Shown here piece by piece: positions 54,895 to 63,074 of a stretch of DNA of 64,000 nucleotides. This stretch comes from Paraburkholderia kirstenboschensis (GTDB taxonomy: Bacteria > Pseudomonadota > Gammaproteobacteria > Burkholderiales > Burkholderiaceae). The position numbers were made by a program, and so were the translations under genes. Each line of letters begins with the position of its first letter. The first letter of the stretch is position 1. The stretch is taken from contig NZ_CAJHCR010000015.1 in the NCBI RefSeq assembly GCF_904848585.1, positions 1 through 64,000 on the forward strand, written 5' to 3'. The notes under the pieces were generated by a model. That model was not told the origin of the DNA. It saw nothing but the letters and a program-made list of their open reading frames with translations, and made no database searches.

Positions 54895-55466
54895 GCTATC
54901 CGCCTTTGAGGACGTTCATGAGCTTCTTTCGTTTCACCCGGCTCACCAGCAGGCGGCCGCGTTGGGATGAATGCGGTTCGCCATATTCGGCCATCGTAAG
55001 CACATGGTGTGTGGGCGTCTTTCGCGATACTCCCGGGTTTTGTCCGCTTTCCGCCAATCGTTCCATTACATCGGGTCCTCAGCTTCGCCCTGCCATGCGG
55101 TTCTGCAGCTCGTCGCGAATCTGCCTGGCGGTTCGGACGGTCTTCGGTATCGGTGTGCCATCCCTCGGTCGCACGTCCGGAGCGTGACTGAATGGCGCAT
55201 ACGTTTTTCTTGCGTGCGCATGCGCCGACTATGCTTCAAGCCTAGTCGTTAATGCGGGTATGCTTGGACAGTCCGCGCAGTTCAGCGGACAGATCACGCG
55301 AGGGCGAGACGCAAGGCTGCCCATCGGAAAAATGCGCAGAAAGCCGAAAGACACCGGTGTGCAAAGGGCCGACCCTTTTCAAGTCAACCGGCACCCGATC
55401 TCAGACGGTTGTCCGGAGCCTGCGGTGCGTTCGCGGTCCAACGACGGCCGCTCCGGAGCCAGGATC
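54895..55466. other. Intergenic region with a small-protein remnant
   Basis: About 570 bases between divergent genes, probably with promoters for both. It contains a short minus-strand frame at 55079-55174 whose translation shares a motif with the small protein at 43864 (see that entry). Confidence 0.5.
55079..55174 (-). pseudogene. Fragment related to the 80-residue small protein at 43864
   Basis: A 31-codon frame starting at GTG 55174. It contains IPKTVRTARQIRDELQNRMA, which matches MPKTVFSAEQIRDETQSRVA at about 12 of 20 positions. Stop TGA ends it after 31 codons, far short of the 80-residue copy, and no strong ribosome site is visible. It may be a truncated paralogue or a real short protein. 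Confidence 0.4.
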
Positions 55467-56033
55467 ATGGAAAGAAAGAAAAGCAGGCTGCGTAAGGATC
55501 TCGATGCGCTGCGCGTAGAGTGGGATCTGCTCACGTTTTATGAACGGTTCGAGCAGCTTGTCGCGCATGTTCTGAGCGTGGTGATTTCTATCATCATCCT
55601 CGTGTCGCTCTGGCAGTTGATTCGCGCGGTGATTTCCTTGCTGGTTTCGAACGCGCTGAACCCGCTGGATCACGCGGTGTATCAGACCGTTTTCGGCATG
55701 GTCATGACGCTGTTGATCGCTATGGAGTTCAAACATTCGATTACGCGCGTGATGGCAAGGCGCGATCACATCGTGCAGGTCAAAACGGTGCTTCTGGTTG
55801 CGCTGCTGGCTATCGCGCGCAAGTTCATCATTCTCGATCCCGCCGGTGCGCCCGCCCAGATCGCGGCGCTTGCGTTTGCGCTGGTCGCGCTGGGGAGCGT
55901 CTACTGGCTGATGCGGCAGCGTGATGATCCGGTCGACGCAACGGCCGCCGCGCAAGCGGAGCGCGATCGTGTAGCGCACGCGCAGCGACGGCAAGGGGTA
56001 CGGTCCGCCGAAGGCGAGCAGGGCGACAATTGA
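55467..56033 (+). CDS. psiE: PsiE-like phosphate-starvation-inducible membrane protein
   Basis: A 188-residue membrane protein with four hydrophobic segments (VLSVVISIIILVSLW; MVMTLLIAMEF; VLLVALLAIARKFII; LAFALVALGSVYWL) and a basic N-terminus (MERKKSRLRKD). This fits the PsiE family, including the PsiE protein of the stress-tolerance locus. ATG 55467 is the start; upstream in-frame sequence is not family-like. Role in stress survival; biochemical function unknown. Confidence 0.87.
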   Translation: MERKKSRLRKDLDALRVEWDLLTFYERFEQLVAHVLSVVISIIILVSLWQLIRAVISLLVSNALNPLDHAVYQTVFGMVMTLLIAMEFKHSITRVMARRDHIVQVKTVLLVALLAIARKFIILDPAGAPAQIAALAFALVALGSVYWLMRQRDDPVDATAAAQAERDRVAHAQRRQGVRSAEGEQGDN

Positions 56034-56271
56034 CCCCCGCTAATCAGGCAAGATCGAGAATGCCTCCAATCTTGTCCTCATGCTTCCGGACCGTTACTGA
56101 TGTCAGGGCGAGCGCAAAGATCCAGCGATTCATCGGCAGCGATTCTTCCAATTGTCCGCACGCGCGTGATTGGCGCACATCGAAAGCGGATCGGCCAGGG
56201 CGAGCACAAGAATCGGCAGGTTGCACGATTGGCGTTGCATCAACCATGGCGTCGCCGATAACGTGAACCCA

Positions 56272-57084
56272 TCAGTCTTCTTTCGCACGGTCCGGTGCAG
56301 ACTCTGATTCCAGCGCCGTTACCATTTCGCGTGCCGCAGTTTGAAGTTCTGGTACGTAGCGCCGTTTCGCCTCCGCGAGCGTGACCGCCCGTGAAAGGAA
56401 CACGACATTAAGGCTCGCTAGTACACGTTCCCGCGATACGATTGCAACGGCAACCGCACCGATCTTGCTTTGCGCAGTCCAGTCGCCATGATTGGAACCG
56501 AAGCCGTCCGCGCGCACGCGTTTGATCAGGCTTTTGATCAGCGTGTCATTGGAGGCGAGCGCTTTCTGTTCCTCACCGCCCACGCCCGAGCGCAGCAATT
56601 CGAGTATGTCCTCGCGCTCGCCGTCAGGACATGTCGCGAAGTACGCGCGGCCTGCAGCGGTAAGCAGAATCGGTAGGCGGCGGCCGACCATGGAACGGTG
56701 AAACGACAGCGGACTGAAACGATGCGTCGTCTCACGGATGATCATCGCATCGCCGTCCGGCGTGGTCAGATCCGAAGGCCACGCAACGCGCTGCAACAAC
56801 TGTCCCATGATGGGCGGCGCGATCATTGCAATCCGTTCGTTATCCGTAAAGCCTTCGCTCAACGAACGAACCTGCAACGTCAGTCTAAAACTGTCGTCCG
56901 ACGCGCTGCGCCGCACGAAGCCCTCGTCCATCAACGTTTCCAGCAACCGGCGCACGGTGGTGCGATGCAGGCCCGTCAAGTCGCTGATCTGCTGACTGGT
57001 AGCGCGGCCGCTCTCCATCGCATTGAGCGCCCGCAGCACTTGCAGGCCGCGGGCGAGGCCACGCACGCTCGTGTATTTGGTCAC
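56272..57084 (-). CDS. mhpR: IclR family transcriptional regulator (MhpR-like)
   Basis: A 270-residue IclR regulator: winged helix in residues about 5-65 (ATSQQISDLTGLHRTTVRRL), effector domain from about 85 (LPILLTAAGRAYFATC). It is divergent from mhpA across a gap with a palindromic site at 57107-57127, which fits the role of an activator of the phenylpropionate genes. 3-hydroxyphenylpropionate is the expected inducer by analogy with E. coli MhpR. Confidence 0.88.
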   Translation of the reverse strand: MTKYTSVRGLARGLQVLRALNAMESGRATSQQISDLTGLHRTTVRRLLETLMDEGFVRRSASDDSFRLTLQVRSLSEGFTDNERIAMIAPPIMGQLLQRVAWPSDLTTPDGDAMIIRETTHRFSPLSFHRSMVGRRLPILLTAAGRAYFATCPDGEREDILELLRSGVGGEEQKALASNDTLIKSLIKRVRADGFGSNHGDWTAQSKIGAVAVAIVSRERVLASLNVVFLSRAVTLAEAKRRYVPELQTAAREMVTALESESAPDRAKED

Positions 57085-57106
57085 CGAAAAATCTCGTTAA
57101 ATCAAC

Positions 57107-57127
57107 AATGTGCATTCTATGCACATT
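57107..57127. promoter_or_regulatory. Palindromic operator between the IclR gene and mhpA
   Basis: AATGTGCAT (57107-57115) and ATGCACATT (57119-57127) form a perfect 9-bp inverted repeat with a 3-base spacer, 23 bases upstream of the IclR start. Length and symmetry match IclR family sites. A possible -35/-10 pair for mhpA (TTGAGG ... CATAGACT) lies just downstream at about 57140-57170. Confidence 0.75.
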
Positions 57128-57202
57128 TTCCACAAATTGTTGAGGCCGTACTCCACGAGCCATAGACTGCAAGCAAATCAACACAATTCAAGGAGACGCG
57201 AG

Positions 57203-57295
57203 ATGCGGCATTGCCTGCGCGAATTATTCGCCATGGCGGTCCGCAATCGTCACACCACGCTCTCCCTGGATACCTCGAACAAGTCCGCTATCTGA
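57203..57295 (+). CDS. Possible 30-residue leader or small protein before mhpA
   Basis: A short frame of 30 codons (MRHCLRELFAMAVRNRHTTL...) starting at ATG 57203, 9 bases after a strong SD AAGGAG, between the operator and mhpA. It ends 40 bases before the mhpA start. It has no recognised family. The good ribosome site is the reason to list it; it could be translated without function. Confidence 0.45.
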   Translation: MRHCLRELFAMAVRNRHTTLSLDTSNKSAI

Positions 57296-57335
57296 CGCGA
57301 CGGCAACCTGTGCCGCTCGCAAGAAAGGAGACAGT

Positions 57336-59204
57336 ATGCTCCCACCCAACAATCCCGCGACCGCGTGCGGCCGCAGCGAAACCGTGTCCACCGATGTGGC
57401 GATTATCGGTGCCGGCCCCGTCGGCCTGATGATCGCCAATTACCTCGGCTTACAGGGTGTGCGCGTGGTACTGCTCGAAAAACTCGAGCAGATCATCGAC
57501 TACCCGCGCGCCATCGGCCTCGACGACGAAGCGTTGCGCGTGTTCCAGTCCGTCGGTCTGGCGGACGCCCTGTTGCCGCACACCACGCCAGAGCACTGGA
57601 TGCGTTTCGTGACGCACACCGGCCACTGCTTTGCATCGATCGAACCGCGCACCGACGAGTTTGGCTGGTCGCGCCGCAATGCATTCATTCAGCCGCTCGC
57701 GGATCGCGTGTTGTACGAAGGGCTGCGCCGTTTCCCGCATGTCGACGTGCTGTTCGGAGCCAGTGTGAGCGGCTTCACCCAGGACGGGAGCGGCGTGACG
57801 ATCGAAGCGGAAGACCAGCACGGCCGCCGCCGCACGGTGCGCGCGTCATACATGGTCGGCGCGGACGGCGGCAACAGCTTCGTGCGCCGCGTGCTCGACG
57901 TGCCGTTCGAGGGACGGACGAAACCGAATCAATGGATCGTGGTGGATGTGCGCAACGACCCAATCGGCTCTCCGCACGTCTACATGCATTGCGATCCGCA
58001 ACGGCCATACGTGTCTGCGGCGTTGCCCCACGGCATTCGCCGCTTCGAATTCATGGTGATGCCAGGCGAAACCGAAGAGGAATTGTCGAAGCCGGAGAAC
58101 ATGGCCGCGCTGATCCGCAAGGTGGTGGCCGATCCGCAGAAAGTGGATTACATCCGCAAGCGCGTCTATACGCACAATGCGCGGCTCGCGAGCCGCTTCC
58201 GCGTGGAACGCGTGCTGCTCGCCGGCGACGCCGCGCACATCATGCCCGTCTGGCAAGGGCAGGGTTACAACAGCGGGATTCGCGACGCGAGCAATCTCGG
58301 CTGGAAGCTGGCAATGGTGGTCAAGCAACTCGCCAGCGACGTGTTGCTCGACACCTACACGGCGGAGCGCCGCGCGCACGCCCGGTCGATGATTCATCTG
58401 TCGGAAGTGGCCGGCGACATCTTCGCGCCGACGAGCCGCTTCGGGATCAAATTCCGCGACGCCTTCGTGCGGACCTTCAACGTGATCCCTGCCATGAAGC
58501 GCTACTTCGTGGAGATGCGTTTCAAGCCAATGCCGCGCTATGAAACGGGTGTCGTCCTGCTGGCGGAGCGCAAACGCAAGCATGGTGTGCTGGCTCGCGT
58601 GCTGGAGCGCTCCGGTCATTCCGCACCCGGCCGGCTGCTCGGCCTGATGAGCGAAAAGCGCGAATCTCTGCTCGGCCGTCTCGTGTATGGCCGTGACCCG
58701 CAGTGTCATTCGCCGGTTGGCCGCATGTTCATTCAGCCTCGCGTGCGGACCGTGGAGGGCAGCGTCGTACGTCTCGACGACGCGATCGGCAATCGTTTCG
58801 CGATCATCGGGTGGGGTTCGGATCCCACGTTCGGGTTGTCCTCTGTCGCGCGGGAAACGTGGCAGCGCCTCGGCGGTTGCTTCGTCATTGCAAAGCCCGA
58901 CACGCAGCTCGCTTTTCACGACGACGTGCCCGAAGGCGTGATTGCTCTCGGCGACGTGCAAGGGCGACTGAAGGAATGGTTCGCGCGCGTGCCGGAGTCC
59001 GTCGTGTTGCTGCGGCCGGATCGTTTCGTTGCGGGCATGTGTACGCCGCAGCAGGTGTCGGCATCGATTGAGGAACTCGCGGTCAAGCTGAGCTTCAAGG
59101 GGGCAGGACAACCTGCCGCGGCGGTTGCGGCAAGTGAGCGGGTTGCCGTGTCCGACAGCGTTGCCGTCATCGCTGACATCGCCGCCGTCGCGGCTGGAGC
59201 CTGA
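57336..59204 (+). CDS. mhpA: 3-(3-hydroxyphenyl)propionate hydroxylase
   Basis: A 622-residue FAD monooxygenase: GxGxxG (VAIIGAGPVGLMIANYLG), DG motif (GADGGNSFVRR) and GDAAHIMPVWQGQG. It adds a second hydroxyl to 3-(3-hydroxyphenyl)propionate, giving the 2,3-dihydroxy compound. The C-terminus ends in an Ala/Val-rich tail that is longer than in E. coli MhpA (about 554 residues). First gene of the mhp operon; a GAAAGGAG site precedes it. Related phenol monooxygenases exist, but the cluster settles the call. Confidence 0.92.
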   Translation: MLPPNNPATACGRSETVSTDVAIIGAGPVGLMIANYLGLQGVRVVLLEKLEQIIDYPRAIGLDDEALRVFQSVGLADALLPHTTPEHWMRFVTHTGHCFASIEPRTDEFGWSRRNAFIQPLADRVLYEGLRRFPHVDVLFGASVSGFTQDGSGVTIEAEDQHGRRRTVRASYMVGADGGNSFVRRVLDVPFEGRTKPNQWIVVDVRNDPIGSPHVYMHCDPQRPYVSAALPHGIRRFEFMVMPGETEEELSKPENMAALIRKVVADPQKVDYIRKRVYTHNARLASRFRVERVLLAGDAAHIMPVWQGQGYNSGIRDASNLGWKLAMVVKQLASDVLLDTYTAERRAHARSMIHLSEVAGDIFAPTSRFGIKFRDAFVRTFNVIPAMKRYFVEMRFKPMPRYETGVVLLAERKRKHGVLARVLERSGHSAPGRLLGLMSEKRESLLGRLVYGRDPQCHSPVGRMFIQPRVRTVEGSVVRLDDAIGNRFAIIGWGSDPTFGLSSVARETWQRLGGCFVIAKPDTQLAFHDDVPEGVIALGDVQGRLKEWFARVPESVVLLRPDRFVAGMCTPQQVSASIEELAVKLSFKGAGQPAAAVAASERVAVSDSVAVIADIAAVAAGA

Positions 59205-59205
59205 C

Positions 59206-60156
59206 ATGCCGATCCTGCTCGAATGTCTGTCCCACACGCCGCTCAGCGGGTACTACGACCCGGCGCCGGAAGTTGTCGCTGAAGTCGAGCGGACTCATGC
59301 AGCGGCGCGTGCACGCATTGCCGCTTTCGATCCGCAACTGATCGTCGTGTTTGCACCGGACCATTACAACGGTTTCTTCTATGACGTGATGCCGCCGTTC
59401 TGCATCGGTGCGTCGGCGAGTGCGATCGGTGACTTCGGGAGTCTGGCCGGTCAGCTTGCGGTGCCCGCCGACACCGCGCTCGATCTCGCGCAAGCGGCGC
59501 TCGCCGCCGATGTCGACGTCGCCGTGTCGTACCGCATGCAGGTCGACCACGGTTGTGCGCAAGCGTTGGAGATTCTCACGGGCGCGCTGGACCGCTATCC
59601 GGTCGTGCCGGTGTTCATCAATTCAGTCGCAGCGCCGATGGCGTCGTGCCGCCGCGCGCGTTTGCTGGGCGACGCGCTGGGGCGGCTTCTCGCGCGCGCC
59701 GACCAGCGCGTGCTGGTGATCGGCTCCGGTGGCATCTCGCACGAACCACCTGTGCCCGAACTGGCGGGCGCGACGGACGAAGTCGCCGAGCGGCTGATCG
59801 CCGGCCGCAATCCGTCGGCGGAATCTCGTGCGGCGCGCGAGGCGCGCACCGTCGCGGCTGCGCGAGCATTCGTCACGGGCGACAGCCGCCTGCATCCGCT
59901 CAATCCCGAATGGGACCGCGCATTCCTGAAGCTGCTGCAAGAGGGCGAGCTGTCCGCGCTGGACGGCTTCACCGACGCCGCCATCACACGCGACGCCGGT
60001 AAGTCCGCGCACGAAGTGCGTACCTGGATCGCCGCATTCGGCGCGCTGCAGGCGTACGGGCCGTATCGCGCGACGCTTGATTATTACCGGCCGATCCCCG
60101 AGTGGATCGCGGGCTTTGGCGCGATGCACGCGCGGCCCATCGCCGAAACCGTTTGA
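59206..60156 (+). CDS. mhpB: 2,3-dihydroxyphenylpropionate 1,2-dioxygenase
   Basis: A 316-residue class III extradiol dioxygenase that cleaves the catechol ring meta to the hydroxyls. Catalytic His in VDHGCAQ and SGGISHEPP, and iron ligand H near the N-terminus (CLSHTP) with FAPDHYNGFF, match MhpB. It starts 1 base after the mhpA stop, so it is coupled to it. Confidence 0.95.
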   Translation: MPILLECLSHTPLSGYYDPAPEVVAEVERTHAAARARIAAFDPQLIVVFAPDHYNGFFYDVMPPFCIGASASAIGDFGSLAGQLAVPADTALDLAQAALAADVDVAVSYRMQVDHGCAQALEILTGALDRYPVVPVFINSVAAPMASCRRARLLGDALGRLLARADQRVLVIGSGGISHEPPVPELAGATDEVAERLIAGRNPSAESRAAREARTVAAARAFVTGDSRLHPLNPEWDRAFLKLLQEGELSALDGFTDAAITRDAGKSAHEVRTWIAAFGALQAYGPYRATLDYYRPIPEWIAGFGAMHARPIAETV

Positions 60157-60174
60157 CGAATCCCGGAACCCGCC

Positions 60175-60981
60175 ATGAACTCACGAAGCAATGCTGAAGC
60201 GCTGGCCCTGCGGCTGCGCGAATCCGAACGCACGCGCCAGACCATCGCGCCGTTGCGCGACGACGAGCGCTTCACCCATCTGAACGCGGCCGATGCCGCC
60301 CAGTTTGCGTACGCCGTGCAACAGATCAACGTCGAGGCACGCGTGGCGGCCGGCGAGCGCGTAGTCGGCCGCAAGATCGGCTTGACCTCGCCCGCGGTGC
60401 AACGCCAGCTCGGCGTCGCGCAACCGGACTTCGGCGCACTGTTCGCGTCGATGGCGTATGGCGATAGTCAGCCCATTCCGCTAGGCGAGCTGATCCAGCC
60501 GAAGGTCGAAGCGGAAATCGCACTCGTGCTCGAACACGACCTCACGCACGAAAAGCACACCTACGCCGATCTGATTCGCGCGACGGCGTACGCGCTCGCC
60601 GCGATCGAAGTCGTGGACAGCCGCATCGAAGGCTGGAATATCCGCTTCGTCGATACCGTCGCGGACAACGCTTCGAGCGCGCGCTTCGTGCTCGGGAGCC
60701 GGCCGGTGCTGCTGCGCGACGTCGATCTGGCGGCCTGCGCGATGACCCTCTCGAACGATGCCGAAGCGCTCTCGCGCGGCAATGGCGCGGCGTGTCTGGG
60801 CAATCCGCTGAACGCCGCCGTGTGGCTCGCGGACCGGATGCAGCAGCTCGGCACGCCGCTGCGAGCCGGCGACGTGCTCATGACCGGCGCGCTCGGCCCG
60901 ATGGTCGCTGTGACGCAGCCTGGCACCTTCAGCGCGCAGATCGACGGCCTCGGCAGCGTTCGCGCGATTTTCTCCGCATAA
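60175..60981 (+). CDS. mhpD: 2-keto-4-pentenoate hydratase
   Basis: A 268-residue hydratase of the FAH superfamily: it adds water to 2-hydroxypenta-2,4-dienoate to give 4-hydroxy-2-oxovalerate. GRKIGLTSPAVQRQLGV and the metal site PKVEAEIALVL are visible. Follows mhpB by 18 bases. The usual preceding enzyme, hydrolase MhpC, is not here. Confidence 0.94.
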   Translation: MNSRSNAEALALRLRESERTRQTIAPLRDDERFTHLNAADAAQFAYAVQQINVEARVAAGERVVGRKIGLTSPAVQRQLGVAQPDFGALFASMAYGDSQPIPLGELIQPKVEAEIALVLEHDLTHEKHTYADLIRATAYALAAIEVVDSRIEGWNIRFVDTVADNASSARFVLGSRPVLLRDVDLAACAMTLSNDAEALSRGNGAACLGNPLNAAVWLADRMQQLGTPLRAGDVLMTGALGPMVAVTQPGTFSAQIDGLGSVRAIFSA

Positions 60982-61005
60982 GCATTCACCCGATTGAGGA
61001 CTGAC

Positions 61006-61947
61006 ATGGCAAGCGAAAAACTCAAGGCCGCGATTATCGGCTCCGGCAACATCGGCACCGATCTGATGATCAAGATCATGCGCCATAGCGAGCATCTGGA
61101 GATGGCGGCGATGGTCGGCATCGACGCGGCATCCGACGGCCTCGCGCGCGCCGCGCGGCTCGGCGTGGCGACCACGCACGAAGGCGTGGAAGGACTGACG
61201 CGTCTGCCGGTATTCAACGACATCGACTTCGTGTTCGACGCCACCTCGGCGGGCGCGCACGTGAAGAACGACGCGTTCCTGCGCGCGCTCAAGCCCGGCA
61301 TCCGCCTGATCGACCTGACGCCCGCGGCGATCGGTCCGTACTGCGTGCCGGTGGTGAACCTCGACGATCATCTCGACGCCCGCAACGTCAACATGGTGAC
61401 GTGCGGCGGCCAGGCGACGATTCCGATGGTCGCCGCTGTCTCGCGCGTGGCGAAGGTGCACTACGCGGAAATCGTCGCGTCTATCAGCAGCAAGTCGGCG
61501 GGGCCGGGCACACGCGCGAATATCGACGAGTTCACCGAAACCACCTCGAAGGCGATCGAAGTGGTGGGCGGCGCGGCCAGAGGCAAGGCGATCATCGTGC
61601 TCAATCCGGCCGAGCCGCCGGTGATGATGCGCGACACCGTCTACGTGCTGTCCGAACTCGCCGATCAGGCGCGTGTTGAAGCATCCATCGAAGCGATGGC
61701 CGCCGCCGTGCACGCGTACGTGCCGGGCTACCGCCTGAAGCAGAAGGTGCAGTTCGACGTCATACCCGCCGACACGCCGCTGAACATTGCGGGCCTTGGC
61801 CGCTTCAGCGGCCTGAAAACCTCGGTGTTCGTCGAGGTGGAAGGCGCCGCGCATTACCTGCCGGCGTACGCGGGCAATCTCGACATCATGACCTCGGCCG
61901 CGCTCGCCACCGCGGAGCGCATGGCGCAATCCCTCGTGCAGGCTTAA
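61006..61947 (+). CDS. mhpF: Acetaldehyde dehydrogenase (acylating)
   Basis: A 313-residue NAD-dependent enzyme that converts acetaldehyde and CoA to acetyl-CoA. GSGNIGTDL is the nucleotide site and the catalytic cysteine is in CGGQATIP. It forms a channelling complex with MhpE, whose gene follows 13 bases later. ATG 61006 has GAGG 7 bases upstream. Confidence 0.95.
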   Translation: MASEKLKAAIIGSGNIGTDLMIKIMRHSEHLEMAAMVGIDAASDGLARAARLGVATTHEGVEGLTRLPVFNDIDFVFDATSAGAHVKNDAFLRALKPGIRLIDLTPAAIGPYCVPVVNLDDHLDARNVNMVTCGGQATIPMVAAVSRVAKVHYAEIVASISSKSAGPGTRANIDEFTETTSKAIEVVGGAARGKAIIVLNPAEPPVMMRDTVYVLSELADQARVEASIEAMAAAVHAYVPGYRLKQKVQFDVIPADTPLNIAGLGRFSGLKTSVFVEVEGAAHYLPAYAGNLDIMTSAALATAERMAQSLVQA

Positions 61948-61960
61948 GGAGACTCTTCAC

Positions 61961-62977
61961 ATGGACAAGAAACTGTATATCTCCGACGTGACGCTGCGCG
62001 ACGGCAGCCACGCGATCCGTCATCAATATTCGATCGATAACGTGCAGCAGATCGCGCGCGCACTCGACAAGGCGAAGGTGGACAGCATTGAAGTCGCGCA
62101 TGGCGACGGCCTGCAAGGATCGAGTTTCAACTACGGCTTCGGCGCGCACAGCGACATCGAATGGATCGAAGCGGTCGCGGACGTGGTCGAGCATGCGCGA
62201 ATCGCGACGTTGCTGTTGCCCGGTATCGGCACGATTCACGATCTGAAGGCCGCGTACCAGGCCGGCGCCCGTATCGTGCGCGTGGCGACGCACTGCACCG
62301 AGGCGGACATCTCGAAGCAGCACATCGAATACGCACGCGAACTCGGCATGGACACGGTCGGCTTTCTGATGATGAGCCACATGACCACGCCCGAAAACCT
62401 CGCCGTCGAAGCGAAAAAAATGGAGAGCTACGGCGCCAGCTGCATCTACGTGGTCGACTCCGGCGGCGCGATGAACATGAACGACGTGCGCGCGCGCTTT
62501 CGCGCATTGAAGGCAGTACTCAAGCCGGAAACGAAGACCGGCATGCACGCGCACCACAACCTGAGCCTCGGCGTGGCGAATTCGCTCGTAGCGGTGGAAG
62601 AAGGCTGCGACCGCATCGATGCGAGCCTCGCGGGAATGGGCGCGGGTGCGGGCAATGCGCCGCTGGAAGTGTTCATTGCCGCGGCCGAACGCGCCGGCTG
62701 GCAGCACGGCACCGATCTCTACACGCTGATGGACGCCGCCGACGACATCGTGCGGCCGTTGCAGGACCGTCCGGTGCGCGTGGACCGCGAGACGCTGGCG
62801 CTCGGTTATGCCGGCGTGTACTCAAGTTTCCTGCGGCATTCCGAAGTGGCCGCGAAGAAGTATGGCCTGAAGGCCGTCGACATTCTGGTCGAGCTGGGCA
62901 AGCGGCGCATGGTCGGCGGCCAGGAAGACATGATCGTCGACGTGGCGCTGGACCTGAAGCGCGCGGCCAACGTCTAG
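61961..62977 (+). CDS. mhpE: 4-hydroxy-2-oxovalerate aldolase
   Basis: A 338-residue aldolase of the HMGL-like family: VTLRDGSHAIRHQY is the N-terminal metal/active site, MHAHHNLSLGVANS the metal His pair. It splits 4-hydroxy-2-oxovalerate into pyruvate and acetaldehyde, which passes to MhpF. Order F-E is as in E. coli. Confidence 0.95.
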   Translation: MDKKLYISDVTLRDGSHAIRHQYSIDNVQQIARALDKAKVDSIEVAHGDGLQGSSFNYGFGAHSDIEWIEAVADVVEHARIATLLLPGIGTIHDLKAAYQAGARIVRVATHCTEADISKQHIEYARELGMDTVGFLMMSHMTTPENLAVEAKKMESYGASCIYVVDSGGAMNMNDVRARFRALKAVLKPETKTGMHAHHNLSLGVANSLVAVEEGCDRIDASLAGMGAGAGNAPLEVFIAAAERAGWQHGTDLYTLMDAADDIVRPLQDRPVRVDRETLALGYAGVYSSFLRHSEVAAKKYGLKAVDILVELGKRRMVGGQEDMIVDVALDLKRAANV

Positions 62978-63074
62978 CGATTTTTAGAAACCCGCCTGCG
63001 GCTCATGCAGCCGTCGACACCACGCAGCGTTATCGCCACCAAGAGCGATGCTGACAACACATTGGAGACTTGTT

